Source of the DNA: Gammaproteobacteria bacterium
GTDB lineage: Bacteria; Pseudomonadota; Gammaproteobacteria; Pseudomonadales; Azotimanducaceae
Assembly: GCA_003248125.1 (NCBI GenBank)
Contig: QJXZ01000254.1
Span: 1-55,094, forward strand
Direction: 5' to 3'
Length of the DNA: 55,094 bases
The notes under the pieces are model-generated. The model was not told the DNA's origin. It saw only the letters and a list, made by a program, of their open reading frames with translations, and ran no database searches. Shown here piece by piece: positions 43,586 to 51,986 of the stretch. Both the position numbers and the translations under genes were made by a program. Each line of letters begins with the position of its first letter. Position 1 is the stretch's first letter.

Positions 43586-43936
43586 ATGATCGAGGGTGGT
43601 TGCTTCTGCGGTGCCGTTCGTTATGCGATCGAGCCCGGCGAATACCTGAGCGTCAACTGCCATTGCTCGATGTGCCGGCGCATACATGCTGCGCCGTTCG
43701 TCACGTGGCTGGTGGTGCCGGCAGACAAGTTCGCATACCTCGCGCAAGCGCCGCAGGCATTCCGCTCGTCGTCGAACGGCGTGCGCTATCACTGCGCTGA
43801 GTGCGGTGGCCAAATTGCATGCATCAACGGTGCGCATCCCGACATCGTCGACGTGGCGGTCGGCTCATTGGACCGACCGGGGGAATTTCCGCCAACCCGA
43901 GATGTATTTCGTGACGACCGCTTGAGCTGGACGTGA
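43586..43936 (+). CDS. GFA family zinc protein
   Basis: This 116-residue protein has the GFA cysteine pattern: Cys6/Cys8 (GGCFCGAV), Cys25/Cys27/Cys30 (NCHCSMC) and Cys70/Cys73 (HCAECGG). It is the second GFA protein in the window and differs in sequence from the first. The role is unknown. ATG at 43586 is preferred; a GTG at 43583 lies directly before it. It begins 12 bases after the thiolase-like stop and is probably in the same operon. Confidence 0.85.
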   Translation: MIEGGCFCGAVRYAIEPGEYLSVNCHCSMCRRIHAAPFVTWLVVPADKFAYLAQAPQAFRSSSNGVRYHCAECGGQIACINGAHPDIVDVAVGSLDRPGEFPPTRDVFRDDRLSWT

Positions 43937-43954
43937 GATACGGTCCGCTGCGGG

Positions 43955-44293
43955 TCACTGGAGACTAAGTCGAGATGTTTCGGCTTCATCTCCAGACATC
44001 ATAGTCGCCGACTCTACTTCGCGGACTACCACGTGGGTCGTGTAGATCTCGCAGGACTCGCATCCCCAAAGTATCTCGTTCGCGTACATGACGTAAGGCG
44101 CGGCTTCGGTGCTACCGATCGTTTGCTCTGGGTCCATGGCCTCGACGTACACGCTGGCGATCTCGACGGCGTTGCCGCAACGCGTGCAAGCGTAGGCGAT
44201 CCATGGCACGTACGCTGGCGCTTCCGGCGCGCTCGCTGTTGACTCGGCTTCGAATTGCAAGCGCGTGTACTTAGCCAAGAGCAGGTCGTGCAA
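43955..44293 (-). CDS. CxxC-containing small protein following the repeat protein, doubtful start
   Basis: The open frame encodes about 112 residues with two CxxC pairs (ACTRCGNAV and GCESCEIY), which suggests a zinc or thiol site. No ATG begins it; the first start is TTG at 44293. It lies 6 bases after the upstream repeat-protein stop, and that TGA is in the same frame, so the region could instead be the tail of the repeat protein cut by a nonsense mutation. The composition reads like real protein, but I do not recognise a family. Confidence 0.45.
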   Translation of the reverse strand: MHDLLLAKYTRLQFEAESTASAPEAPAYVPWIAYACTRCGNAVEIASVYVEAMDPEQTIGSTEAAPYVMYANEILWGCESCEIYTTHVVVREVESATMMSGDEAETSRLSLQ

Positions 44294-44299
44294 TTCGGC

Positions 44300-45340
44300 T
44301 CATCGTCGCATGCATTCGTTTTGCTGCTTTGAGAAGGGCCGGTTGCATTCCCAACCGTTTCCGGAGAAATCGATGTGCGCATTGTCCGGCATCTGCAAGG
44401 CAACGCAGCGATTGCTGGCAACTTGGTAGCCGCGGTCACACTGCCAACCCGGCCCGAATGAAGCGCCCGTCAAGAATGCGTTGTCTGGTACTTCGATCGC
44501 GACGCAGGCCGCTTCATGAGCTCGATATCCGCGATCGCATTGCCAGCCGCGCTCCACAGAATTGTCGGTCAGGTACGCGTTGACCGGAACCCTGATGGCG
44601 ACGCAGCCCTCATCGGATGCTTGGTAACCACGGTTGCACGTCCAGCCGGCCCCGTACGCGCTGTCTGTTAGATATCCGTGTTCGGGTACGTCAATGACTA
44701 CGCAAGCATCATCCACTGATCGATAACCACGATCGCATTCCCATCGTCGCGCCCCAGCCACGTCGGTCAGATACGCGTTGGACGGTACCTCGATTGCGAC
44801 ACAGGCATCGTCGGTTGCTTGGTATCCACGTCCGCACGTCCAACCCGATCCGTACGCGTCGTTCGTTAGGAATCCATGTTGTGGTACGTCGATGGCCACG
44901 CAATCGTCGTCCGCCGGCCGGTATCCGCGATCACACTTCCATGTATCGCCGCGCGTAGCGGTCAGATGGGCATTTCGTGGCAGCCCGATTGCAACACAGG
45001 CCCCATCGGTGTCCCGATAGCCTCGGTTGCACTCCCAGCCGTCTCCGTAAGCGGAGTCGGTCACATACGCATTCGCGGGTACGTCCACCACAACGCATAC
45101 ACCATCGGTTTGGCGAAAGCCCCGACTGCATTCCCATCCCTTGCCGTAGGGTTTCGTATCGGCGTTCTCCGGTCTGATGTCCCGCTGCGCTTGGTCGCTC
45201 TGGTTGCTCAGCGGATCGAGCGTCACAGGTTGGTCCGAACCTCGATCGATCGCATACGTCAGCCCTGAAGCAGTCAGCACGAGCACACAAGTTACCAGTG
45301 TTCGGATGATTGGAGCGTTTGTTGATCGCCGTGCGGGCAT
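44300..45340 (-). CDS. Exported protein with nine 33-residue two-cysteine repeats
   Basis: This 346-residue protein has a signal peptide or anchor (about 12-30) and a linker to about residue 66. Nine repeats follow, each starting with a conserved Trp (positions 69, 102, 134, 167, 200, 233, 266, 299, 330). Each has W-x-C, RGY/RGF, a second Cys 11 residues after the first, and VP-x-x-A/G-(Y/F/H)-LTD. That gives 18 regularly spaced cysteines, likely nine disulfides in the periplasm or outside the cell. The consensus GWxCxRGY...CVAIxVP is a repeat I cannot assign. It resembles small disulfide-knot domains. Function unknown. Confidence 0.85.
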   Translation of the reverse strand: MPARRSTNAPIIRTLVTCVLVLTASGLTYAIDRGSDQPVTLDPLSNQSDQAQRDIRPENADTKPYGKGWECSRGFRQTDGVCVVVDVPANAYVTDSAYGDGWECNRGYRDTDGACVAIGLPRNAHLTATRGDTWKCDRGYRPADDDCVAIDVPQHGFLTNDAYGSGWTCGRGYQATDDACVAIEVPSNAYLTDVAGARRWECDRGYRSVDDACVVIDVPEHGYLTDSAYGAGWTCNRGYQASDEGCVAIRVPVNAYLTDNSVERGWQCDRGYRAHEAACVAIEVPDNAFLTGASFGPGWQCDRGYQVASNRCVALQMPDNAHIDFSGNGWECNRPFSKQQNECMRR

Positions 45341-45547
45341 CGTCTCTCCGTGTGCGCGGACGGCGCGGCGGCGTTTGTATCAAAGGTCTTCGACTGGCGT
45401 CTGTTCGGCAGCGCACATAGCATGCAGCTTGCAGCGAGGTGTGGCGAATCTCGAGACCAGTAGTTAGATGTTCGTTCTCTTGAGAATTCCAAGTCGTTTC
45501 ATGGCGATGAGATTTGGCCTTGATGAGACTAGAGCGTAGAAGTGGCA

Positions 45548-46267
45548 ATGGCGAAGCGTAGAAAGAAGACTGACGATCTCAAGCGAAACCGTTTGCTCGC
45601 GGGGTTACCCGACGAAGTCCTGGCGCGGCTTCGAACCAACCTGGAACCGATCCAGCTGGCCTTGGGGCAGGTAATCTATGAACCGGACGAGACGCTCGCG
45701 CACGTCTACTTCCCGACGACCGCCATCGTATCGCTGCTCTACACGATGGCGAATGGTGCTTCCGCCGAGATGGGGGTCGTTGGCCGGGATGGCGTCGTGG
45801 GTATCGCAGTATTCATGGGTGGTGATACCACGCCCAATCGCGCAGTGGTCCAGAGCGCGGGTGGCGCGTTCCAATTGGATGTGAGGTTCTTCCGTGACGA
45901 ATTTCGGCGCGTCGAAGAGTTGCATCGATACTTGTTGCTTTACACTCAGGCGCTGCTCACGCAGATGTCGCAAACTGCCGTGTGCAATCGACTGCACTCC
46001 ATCGAGCAGCAGCTCTGCCGCTGGCTCTTGCTGAGCCACGACCGATTGCAATCCGATGAACTCGTTATGACCCAGGAGTTGATCGCGAACATGCTTGGCG
46101 TGCGTCGCGAAGGTGTCTCGGTTGCAGCTCACCGTCTGCAGGAACTGGGATTGATCGATTACCGACGAGGGCGAATCAAAATCGTCGATCGCCCGGCATT
46201 GGAAGGTGCGGTGTGCGAGTGCTATCAGGTGGTCAAGACGGAGTGTGATCGCCTACTGACCTATTGA
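45548..46267 (+). CDS. Crp/Fnr family transcriptional regulator
   Basis: This 239-residue regulator has an N-terminal cyclic-nucleotide-binding-like domain (about 15-130; LGQVIYEPDE, GGDTTPNRAVVQSAG) and a C-terminal HTH (about 175-225; TQELIANMLGVRREGVSVAAHRLQELG). It lacks an N-terminal cysteine cluster, so it is not an FNR-type iron-sulfur sensor. Ligand unknown. GTG at 45542 or ATG at 45548 could start it. It lies downstream of the divergent repeat-protein gene and may regulate it. Confidence 0.9.
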   Translation: MAKRRKKTDDLKRNRLLAGLPDEVLARLRTNLEPIQLALGQVIYEPDETLAHVYFPTTAIVSLLYTMANGASAEMGVVGRDGVVGIAVFMGGDTTPNRAVVQSAGGAFQLDVRFFRDEFRRVEELHRYLLLYTQALLTQMSQTAVCNRLHSIEQQLCRWLLLSHDRLQSDELVMTQELIANMLGVRREGVSVAAHRLQELGLIDYRRGRIKIVDRPALEGAVCECYQVVKTECDRLLTY

Positions 46268-46643
46268 CCCGCAGGGAACTACCTAGGCCCAGCATCGAAC
46301 TTGGCCGTGTGGGAAGGGGCCGGCCGAGTGGCGCTCGTTGCGACAAATCAGTGCGTGCTGGGCCGGTATTGAGCTGCAACCTTCGAACTTGCCGCGTCGC
46401 TATGTTCGCCGACGCACAGACCCCCGAGCTTGGTAGGAATATACTCCTTTGTTTGTGGCGAAGTACCGCCACGGTCCGCGTTGAGCGATCGATTCAAGCC
46501 TAACAGTGAGACCAAGGTCTCGCCCTCATGCTGTTGACCGCAGCCGACCTATCTCGCTACGGCAACGCTCGGAAATGGACGGTGTGCACGCCTGGACGCG
46601 ATGTTGGCAATCCGTTTGGTCGTCGGATAGCAGGAAACTCGAC
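46268..46643. other. 376-base gap between Crp/Fnr and transglutaminase-like genes
   Basis: No gene could be supported here. The only structure seen is an imperfect palindrome AGGAATATACTCCT (46434-46447) within an AT-rich patch, which could be a promoter or operator. Short open frames lack recognisable protein features. An in-frame extension of the next gene to 46506 is unlikely to be translated. Confidence 0.5.
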
Positions 46644-47453
46644 GTGATCAAGATCAGGGTGGGATACGATATTCGCTACGTCTGCACGCAACCCACTCCC
46701 ATGGTGTTGACGCTGCACATTCACTCCTCGCGTGTGTCAGACCTCGTGGTCCCCGACCACTTGATCACGAACCCGGCGGTGCCGGTCACCGCGTATCGCG
46801 ACACGTATGGTAATTGGTGTAGTCGTGTGGTCGCACCGCAGGGCGAGATCTGTCTGTCGGCTGATGCAATCATCAACGACCGCGGAACGGCAGATCCAGT
46901 TGCGTGCCACGCTAAGCAACACGCGGTTGAAGATCTGCCGGGTGAAACGCTGATGTTCTTGCTGGGGAGTCGCTACTGCGAGACCGACCGCTTGACCGAG
47001 GCCGCTTGGGACTTGTTCGCTGGGACGCCGCTGGGCGGCGCGCGCGTCCAGGCCATTTGCGATTACGTGCACCATCACGTGAGCTTCGGATATGAACATG
47101 CGCGCGCGACCAAAACGGCTTGGGATGTGTTTTGTGACGGCTTCGGGGTGTGTCGTGACTATGCACATCTCGCCGTCGCGCTGTGTCGTTGTATGAACAT
47201 TCCGGCGCGCTACTGCACCGGTTATCTGAGCGACATTGGCACCGCACCACCCTATGGCCCCGGCGACTTCGCGGCGTGGTTCGAAGCGTATCTCGACGGT
47301 CACTGGCACATCTTCGACCCCCGAAACAACGGACCACGCATTGGGCGAATCTTGATTGCGAGAGGCCGCGACGCAGCCGATGTCGCCATAAGCAACACAT
47401 TTGGCCCCAACGTGCTTCGATCGTTTCGTGTATGGACCGACCTCATCGGCTAG
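46644..47453 (+). CDS. Transglutaminase-like family protein
   Basis: This 269-residue protein has the bacterial transglutaminase-like layout: an N-terminal beta domain, then TAWDVFCDGFGVCRDYAHLAVALCR with the probable catalytic Cys170. The next family motif normally reads HAWFE, but here it is DFAAWFEAYLDGHWHIFDPRN, so the histidine is Ala210 and the expected third residue Asp225 remains. Loss of the His is common in this subgroup and may mean altered or no transferase activity. GTG at 46644 follows an AGGA ribosome binding site. The role is unknown. Confidence 0.83.
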   Translation: MIKIRVGYDIRYVCTQPTPMVLTLHIHSSRVSDLVVPDHLITNPAVPVTAYRDTYGNWCSRVVAPQGEICLSADAIINDRGTADPVACHAKQHAVEDLPGETLMFLLGSRYCETDRLTEAAWDLFAGTPLGGARVQAICDYVHHHVSFGYEHARATKTAWDVFCDGFGVCRDYAHLAVALCRCMNIPARYCTGYLSDIGTAPPYGPGDFAAWFEAYLDGHWHIFDPRNNGPRIGRILIARGRDAADVAISNTFGPNVLRSFRVWTDLIG

Positions 47454-47818
47454 GCCCAACGGCGACAGTGTCCTCCCAATCCCGGCGGTCCATTCTCAGG
47501 CACCATTGGCCCCTGTCTTCGAGGACGGTCGCCTGCGGGATTCTGTTCACCATGAAGCGCACCGCCTTGGCGCATCGATTTGCATTCGGCCGGGTCTTGG
47601 TGCGTTGTGCGCAGCAGCGGCGGACACCAGCTGTCCATTGCAGGCGGCGCAAAGCCGAATATCGGGCGCGCGGTCGCGAACTCGGTCAGCCCGGGATGGG
47701 CTGGCACGATTGCTGCACGGCGTATTGCGGTGGCTGGGTCCGCACGTGCTCATAGTTCTCGTACCCCTCCTCAACCGCGCACCCAGCCACCACCAAATTC
47801 TCTCGAGGAGCGACGACC
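47454..47818. other. 365-base gap before wax ester synthase gene
   Basis: No gene was recognised. Several open frames cross this region but none has a start with ribosome binding site and protein-like content. A short minus-strand frame (47443-47652) has a fairly protein-like segment, too weak to call. The last bases hold a CGAGGAGCG ribosome binding site for the next gene. Confidence 0.5.
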
Positions 47819-49288
47819 ATGCACAAACTCGGATTCCTCGATGCCGCGTTTCTGTATGCTGAGACGCCCTCGGCGCCGATGAACATCGCCTCGCTGCAGC
47901 TGTTGGAACTGCCGTCGTACACGGACGCAGCCGCGTACTTCGAGTCGTTGAAGCCCTACGTTGCCGCACGACTCGGTCCGATACCCTTCATGACTCAGCG
48001 CCTTAAGGCGACGCCCTTCATGCTCGATCAGCCGGTGTGGGTGTCGGCACCGGATTTCGACATCGATCGTCACGTCAAGCGTGTGACGCTGCCGTCACCC
48101 GGGTCCGCGCGACAGCTCGAGAAGATGGTCGCGCGCCTACACGAAACACCGTTCGACCGGAGTCATCCCCTGTGGAGCTTTCATCTGATCGACGGGCTTG
48201 ACCCGCAAGTGTTTGGTGCCGGCGTCGTCGGCTGGTACTGCAAGTACCATCACGCGTGCATCGACGGCATGGCGGGACAAGGCATCATCGAGATGTTGTT
48301 CAGCGAATCGCTGGACCAGTTGCCGCCGGAGCGAGAGCCGCCGAAGCCGGAGAGGGAGCCGAGCTTGCTCGATCTGCTGTTCGATGCGGGCAAGAACGCA
48401 TTTGGCCGCAGTGTCAGCCTTGCGGGTCAATCGAAGCAGCGGTGGGATGCGCTAGTGCAGCTCAGCAAGCGCATGATGGAAGGCGCGGAAGGACTGGGTG
48501 CCTTTGCGGAGCCCGCACCGAACACACCCTTCAACGTGGCGGTCGGGCCGTATCGATCGTGGGCGATGGCATCGCTGCCGCTCAACGATGTGCGAGCCGT
48601 TGCAAAATCTAGGCACGCGAGCCTCAACGATGCGGTGATGGCAGTCTGCGCGGCGGGGTTGCGCACCTATCTATTGCGCCGCGAAGCGCTGCCGGAGCGG
48701 CCGCTGATTGCGGGCGTACCCGTATCGTTGCGCAAGCCGGGCGACACAGCGATGTGCAACCGCGTCAGTATGTTGCTCGCGTCGTTGGCTACGGACACGG
48801 CTGATCCGCTCATGCAGTTGGACCAAATAAAACGCTCGACGCGCGTCGGCAAGACGCTGTTGATGGAAACGCGCGCGCTGCAGGTGGAGGACGTCCACGT
48901 GCCGGGACTACCGTATTGGATCAGCAATGCCGCATATGCGATGGAGCGCCTCAAGCTCGCCGACATGGTGCCGGCAGGTCCCAACGTCGTGATCTCGAAC
49001 GTCATGGGGCCATTGCGCACCAAGTACCTGAATCGTGCCCGCATGCTGTCGCATTTCCCGGTGTCGATTCCCGCCCACGGTGCCGCCGTGAATCTCACGG
49101 TGCAGAGCTACGTCGATCGGATCGACCTCGGCGTCACCGGCTGCCTCGATGCGTTGCCCGATCCTCAAGCGCTCCGCGACGACATCGTCGCCGGCTGGCA
49201 CGCATTGCGCGACGCCTGTCGCGCGGCCGGTGCCGAGCTGACCGAATCGCCAACGTCGAGCGACATTGCGCCGCGCGCCGCGGCCTGA
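47819..49288 (+). CDS. Wax ester synthase/diacylglycerol acyltransferase (WS/DGAT)
   Basis: This 489-residue enzyme joins acyl-CoA to long-chain alcohols or diacylglycerol to make storage lipids at the membrane. The catalytic HHxxxDG motif is HHACIDG (His144/145, Asp149), preceded by PLWSFHLIDG and followed later by NVVISNVMGP, both family features. It suggests the organism stores wax esters or triacylglycerol. The ATG at 47819 follows a GAGGAG ribosome binding site. No acyl-CoA reductase gene is adjacent. Confidence 0.92.
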   Translation: MHKLGFLDAAFLYAETPSAPMNIASLQLLELPSYTDAAAYFESLKPYVAARLGPIPFMTQRLKATPFMLDQPVWVSAPDFDIDRHVKRVTLPSPGSARQLEKMVARLHETPFDRSHPLWSFHLIDGLDPQVFGAGVVGWYCKYHHACIDGMAGQGIIEMLFSESLDQLPPEREPPKPEREPSLLDLLFDAGKNAFGRSVSLAGQSKQRWDALVQLSKRMMEGAEGLGAFAEPAPNTPFNVAVGPYRSWAMASLPLNDVRAVAKSRHASLNDAVMAVCAAGLRTYLLRREALPERPLIAGVPVSLRKPGDTAMCNRVSMLLASLATDTADPLMQLDQIKRSTRVGKTLLMETRALQVEDVHVPGLPYWISNAAYAMERLKLADMVPAGPNVVISNVMGPLRTKYLNRARMLSHFPVSIPAHGAAVNLTVQSYVDRIDLGVTGCLDALPDPQALRDDIVAGWHALRDACRAAGAELTESPTSSDIAPRAAA

Positions 49289-49566
49289 CGCGCCCAACGG
49301 CAATCGGCTCGCATCGGACATCTGACGAGAACCCCGTCACACGCACGGCGTGACGGCCGTCGCGCCGGCGCTGCCGATGTCGTTCGCTGCAACGGCACGC
49401 CTCGGCCATGGCATTGCCGGTGCCGCGCGTTATTGCGTCCTCGGTCACAACGCGCCTTTTCAGTTTCGTAAACACTTTGTCGCTAGCGCTCTCCGTCGCG
49501 CCGGAAGCCGGCCGAGCCCCGCCGTCCGGTGCCGATGCCATGGAATGTGGGCAGGTAGGAGTTGAA

Positions 49567-50094
49567 ATGCCGAAGTCGTTCACCTTCGTCGTTGTCGTGC
49601 TCGCTTTGATCGGCATGGCAGGATCTGGCTCTGCTCGGGCATCTTCTCAGGAGGAGATGCGGAGCCTCGACGATCAGGTTCAAGAGATCAAAACCGATGT
49701 GCTGCGCATCGCGGCCGAGCTGAGCCAGCTCGAGGAACAGCTGCTATACCCTTCGAATACGCAAGTGTCGGTGTTCGTGGCCCTCTCGTCCGAGCACGCC
49801 TTCCGTCTCGATGCGATGCAAATTCACATCGATGGGCAACTCGCCGCGCATCACATCTACAGCTTCAAAGAGCTCGATGCCTTGGAGAGCGGTGGTGTGC
49901 AACGTATCTACACCGGTAACTTCCCGACCGGCGCGCACCACATGCAAGTGTCGGTGATCGGCAAGCTGTCGAACGGCGAGGCCTATCAGCGCACCGCGGA
50001 ATTTTCGTTCGACAAAGGTGTCGACCCGCGCTTGCTCGGTCTCGCGGTCGCTGGCCCAGGCGCGGGCGAAGCGATCGAATTGCAAGATTGGTGA
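49567..50094 (+). CDS. Exported coiled-coil protein, unknown function
   Basis: This 175-residue protein starts with a signal peptide (KSFTFVVVVLALIGMAGSG, then SARA) and a short coiled coil (about 28-60; MRSLDDQVQEIKTDVLRIA). A beta-rich domain follows (VSVFVALSSEHAFRLDAMQI). No family was recognised. The ATG at 49567 with AGGAG is better than the longer frame from 49408. The next gene begins 2 bases after its stop. With the two TPR genes downstream it looks like a periplasmic complex. Confidence 0.8.
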   Translation: MPKSFTFVVVVLALIGMAGSGSARASSQEEMRSLDDQVQEIKTDVLRIAAELSQLEEQLLYPSNTQVSVFVALSSEHAFRLDAMQIHIDGQLAAHHIYSFKELDALESGGVQRIYTGNFPTGAHHMQVSVIGKLSNGEAYQRTAEFSFDKGVDPRLLGLAVAGPGAGEAIELQDW

Positions 50095-50096
50095 TC

Positions 50097-51986
50097 ATGA
50101 GCCGTTGCCGGCATTGGCGTGTTGCCGTGCCGCTGGCGCTTGCGCTGGCGGTGTCGGCCGCTCGTGCAGCCGACCCCGCGCCCCACGACCTGTATTTCTC
50201 CGAGGCGCTGTACCACGCCCGTCAGGGCGAGTGGTTCGAAGCGTTGCAACGGCTAGACACCGAGCTCGGTCAGCACTACGGCCTCGATGAGCCGAAGCTC
50301 GATTCGTTGTATCCGCTGATCGGCGACGCGGAATTCTCGGTTGGTGACTTCGAGCTCAACTACCGCATGCACCATCGGGCTGGGCGCGCCATCAAAGCGG
50401 TGCTGGAAGGCGACGTGCCGGAACGCGTGCGCAACGACGCGGCCTATCGACTCGCTCGCATCCACTTCCAGAAGGGCCAGTTGGTCGACGCACTCCACGC
50501 GCTCGACCGTATTCGCGGTGAAATACCCAATCGAATTCGTGACGACGTCGAGTTTCTGCGCGCCAACGTCTATCTCGCCACCGCGCGGCCGGACGACGCT
50601 GCACCGATCTTGAAGAAGCTGCAGGGCGCGAAGGATTTGCGAGGGTTCTCCGAGTACAACCTCGCGATCGCCTATCTGCAGGAAGAGCGGCGCGACGATG
50701 CACTCGCGCAGCTCGCCAAGGCCGGTACCGTGGACGCCAGCGACGAGCAAACCCGTGCCATTCGCGACAAGGCCAATCTGGTTCGCGGCACGCTGCTGTT
50801 GGAAGCGGGCGCGTATGCCGATGCCAAGGGTTCGCTCGAGCAGGTTCGACTCGATGGGCCCTATTCCAATCAAGCGCTGCTGAGCGCGGGATGGGCGGAA
50901 TTCTCGGCCAAACGCGTCGAAGGTGCGCTTGTGCCCTGGAACATCCTCGTTCGCCGCGACCACACCGATCCGGCGGTGCAGGAGGCGCTTCTCGCGCTGC
51001 CGTATGCGTACGGCGAGCTTGCCGTACATGGCCGTGCCGCCTACATGTACAGCCAGGCTTTGCAGGCGTTCGGCACCGAGCTCGACAAGCTGGATGCATC
51101 GATCGTCAGCATCCGCGAAGGCAAGTTCCTCGAAGCCCTGGTGCGTGAGGAAATCCGTCAGGACAAGGACTGGGTTGTACGACTGCGATCGCTGCCAGAG
51201 GCACCCGAGACGTACTACCTCGTGGATCTGCTCGCTTCGCACGATTTCCAGACGGCACTGCAGAACTACTTGGACCTCGAGGATTTGCGCAAGCGACTGT
51301 CTACGTGGCAGCGCAACTTCGACGCCTTCGAAGACATGGTCGCCGTACGGCGCGCGTATTACGAGCCGCGACTACCTGACATCGATCAGAACTTCCGCGA
51401 AGCCGACTCCGGGCGCCGCGTGCGTCTCGAGCAGCACAAACTGTTGCGCAAGCGCATGCAGCAGCTGTTGATCGCACCTAGGCCCGAGCATCTCGCGACG
51501 ACCGCTGAACGCCAATTGATGGCTCGATTCGACGAGATCGACCAAGAAATCGGTGATGGCACGAGCGGCGAGGAGGCGGCACTTCGTGAGCGTCTGGCGC
51601 GGTTGCGGGGCGTGGTGATGTTCGGCGTCAAGACCGAGTATCACGAGCGTCTGACGCGCTTCTACGAGCATCTCGAGGAAGCCAGTCGCGCCATCGACGT
51701 GCTGGAAGCGCAGTACGCGGCATTCGTGCGCACACGTCAGGCCGCGATGCACAGCTATGTCGGTTACGAAATTCCCATCCGCCGTCTGCGCACGCGGGTG
51801 GCGGATGCGATTACCCGGACCGATCGCCTGATGGCGCGGCAGGGCACGGTGCTCGAGCGGGTTGCGGTGCGCGAGTTGCAGGCTCGCGTACGCAGGCTCG
51901 AGGGTTATGAAGAGCGCGCCCGTTATGCACTTGCCGATAGCTACGACCGCGCGACCAAGGCGCAGAACGGCATCGAGGGCGAATGA
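50097..51986 (+). CDS. Exported TPR-repeat protein
   Basis: This 629-residue protein has a signal peptide (residues 1-24, ending ARA-AD) and TPR-like units from about 30 to 330 (YFSEALYHARQGEWFEALQRL, split here as YFSEALYHARQGEW and FEALQRL; ARIHFQKGQLVDALHAL). The C-terminal half is long helical coiled coil (about 400-600). Such proteins are scaffolds in envelope machines. The ATG at 50097 is preferred over the TTG/GTG starts at 50088/50091. The stop overlaps the next start by 4 bases. Confidence 0.85.
   Translation: MSRCRHWRVAVPLALALAVSAARAADPAPHDLYFSEALYHARQGEWFEALQRLDTELGQHYGLDEPKLDSLYPLIGDAEFSVGDFELNYRMHHRAGRAIKAVLEGDVPERVRNDAAYRLARIHFQKGQLVDALHALDRIRGEIPNRIRDDVEFLRANVYLATARPDDAAPILKKLQGAKDLRGFSEYNLAIAYLQEERRDDALAQLAKAGTVDASDEQTRAIRDKANLVRGTLLLEAGAYADAKGSLEQVRLDGPYSNQALLSAGWAEFSAKRVEGALVPWNILVRRDHTDPAVQEALLALPYAYGELAVHGRAAYMYSQALQAFGTELDKLDASIVSIREGKFLEALVREEIRQDKDWVVRLRSLPEAPETYYLVDLLASHDFQTALQNYLDLEDLRKRLSTWQRNFDAFEDMVAVRRAYYEPRLPDIDQNFREADSGRRVRLEQHKLLRKRMQQLLIAPRPEHLATTAERQLMARFDEIDQEIGDGTSGEEAALRERLARLRGVVMFGVKTEYHERLTRFYEHLEEASRAIDVLEAQYAAFVRTRQAAMHSYVGYEIPIRRLRTRVADAITRTDRLMARQGTVLERVAVRELQARVRRLEGYEERARYALADSYDRATKAQNGIEGE

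Noticed and set aside
46434-46447. AGGAATATACTCCT near-palindrome before the transglutaminase gene
   Set aside because: The centre is imperfect and only four bases match at each end; not distinct enough to call as an operator.
47443-47652. 69-residue minus-strand ORF in the gap before the wax ester synthase
   Set aside because: No ribosome binding site, no known motif and overlap with the transglutaminase-like gene; read as chance.
49334-49356. 7-base perfect stem CCGTCAC/GTGACGG with a 9-base loop after the wax ester synthase gene
   Set aside because: No T-tract follows and the area is GC-rich, so it does not meet a terminator's usual pattern and could arise by chance.
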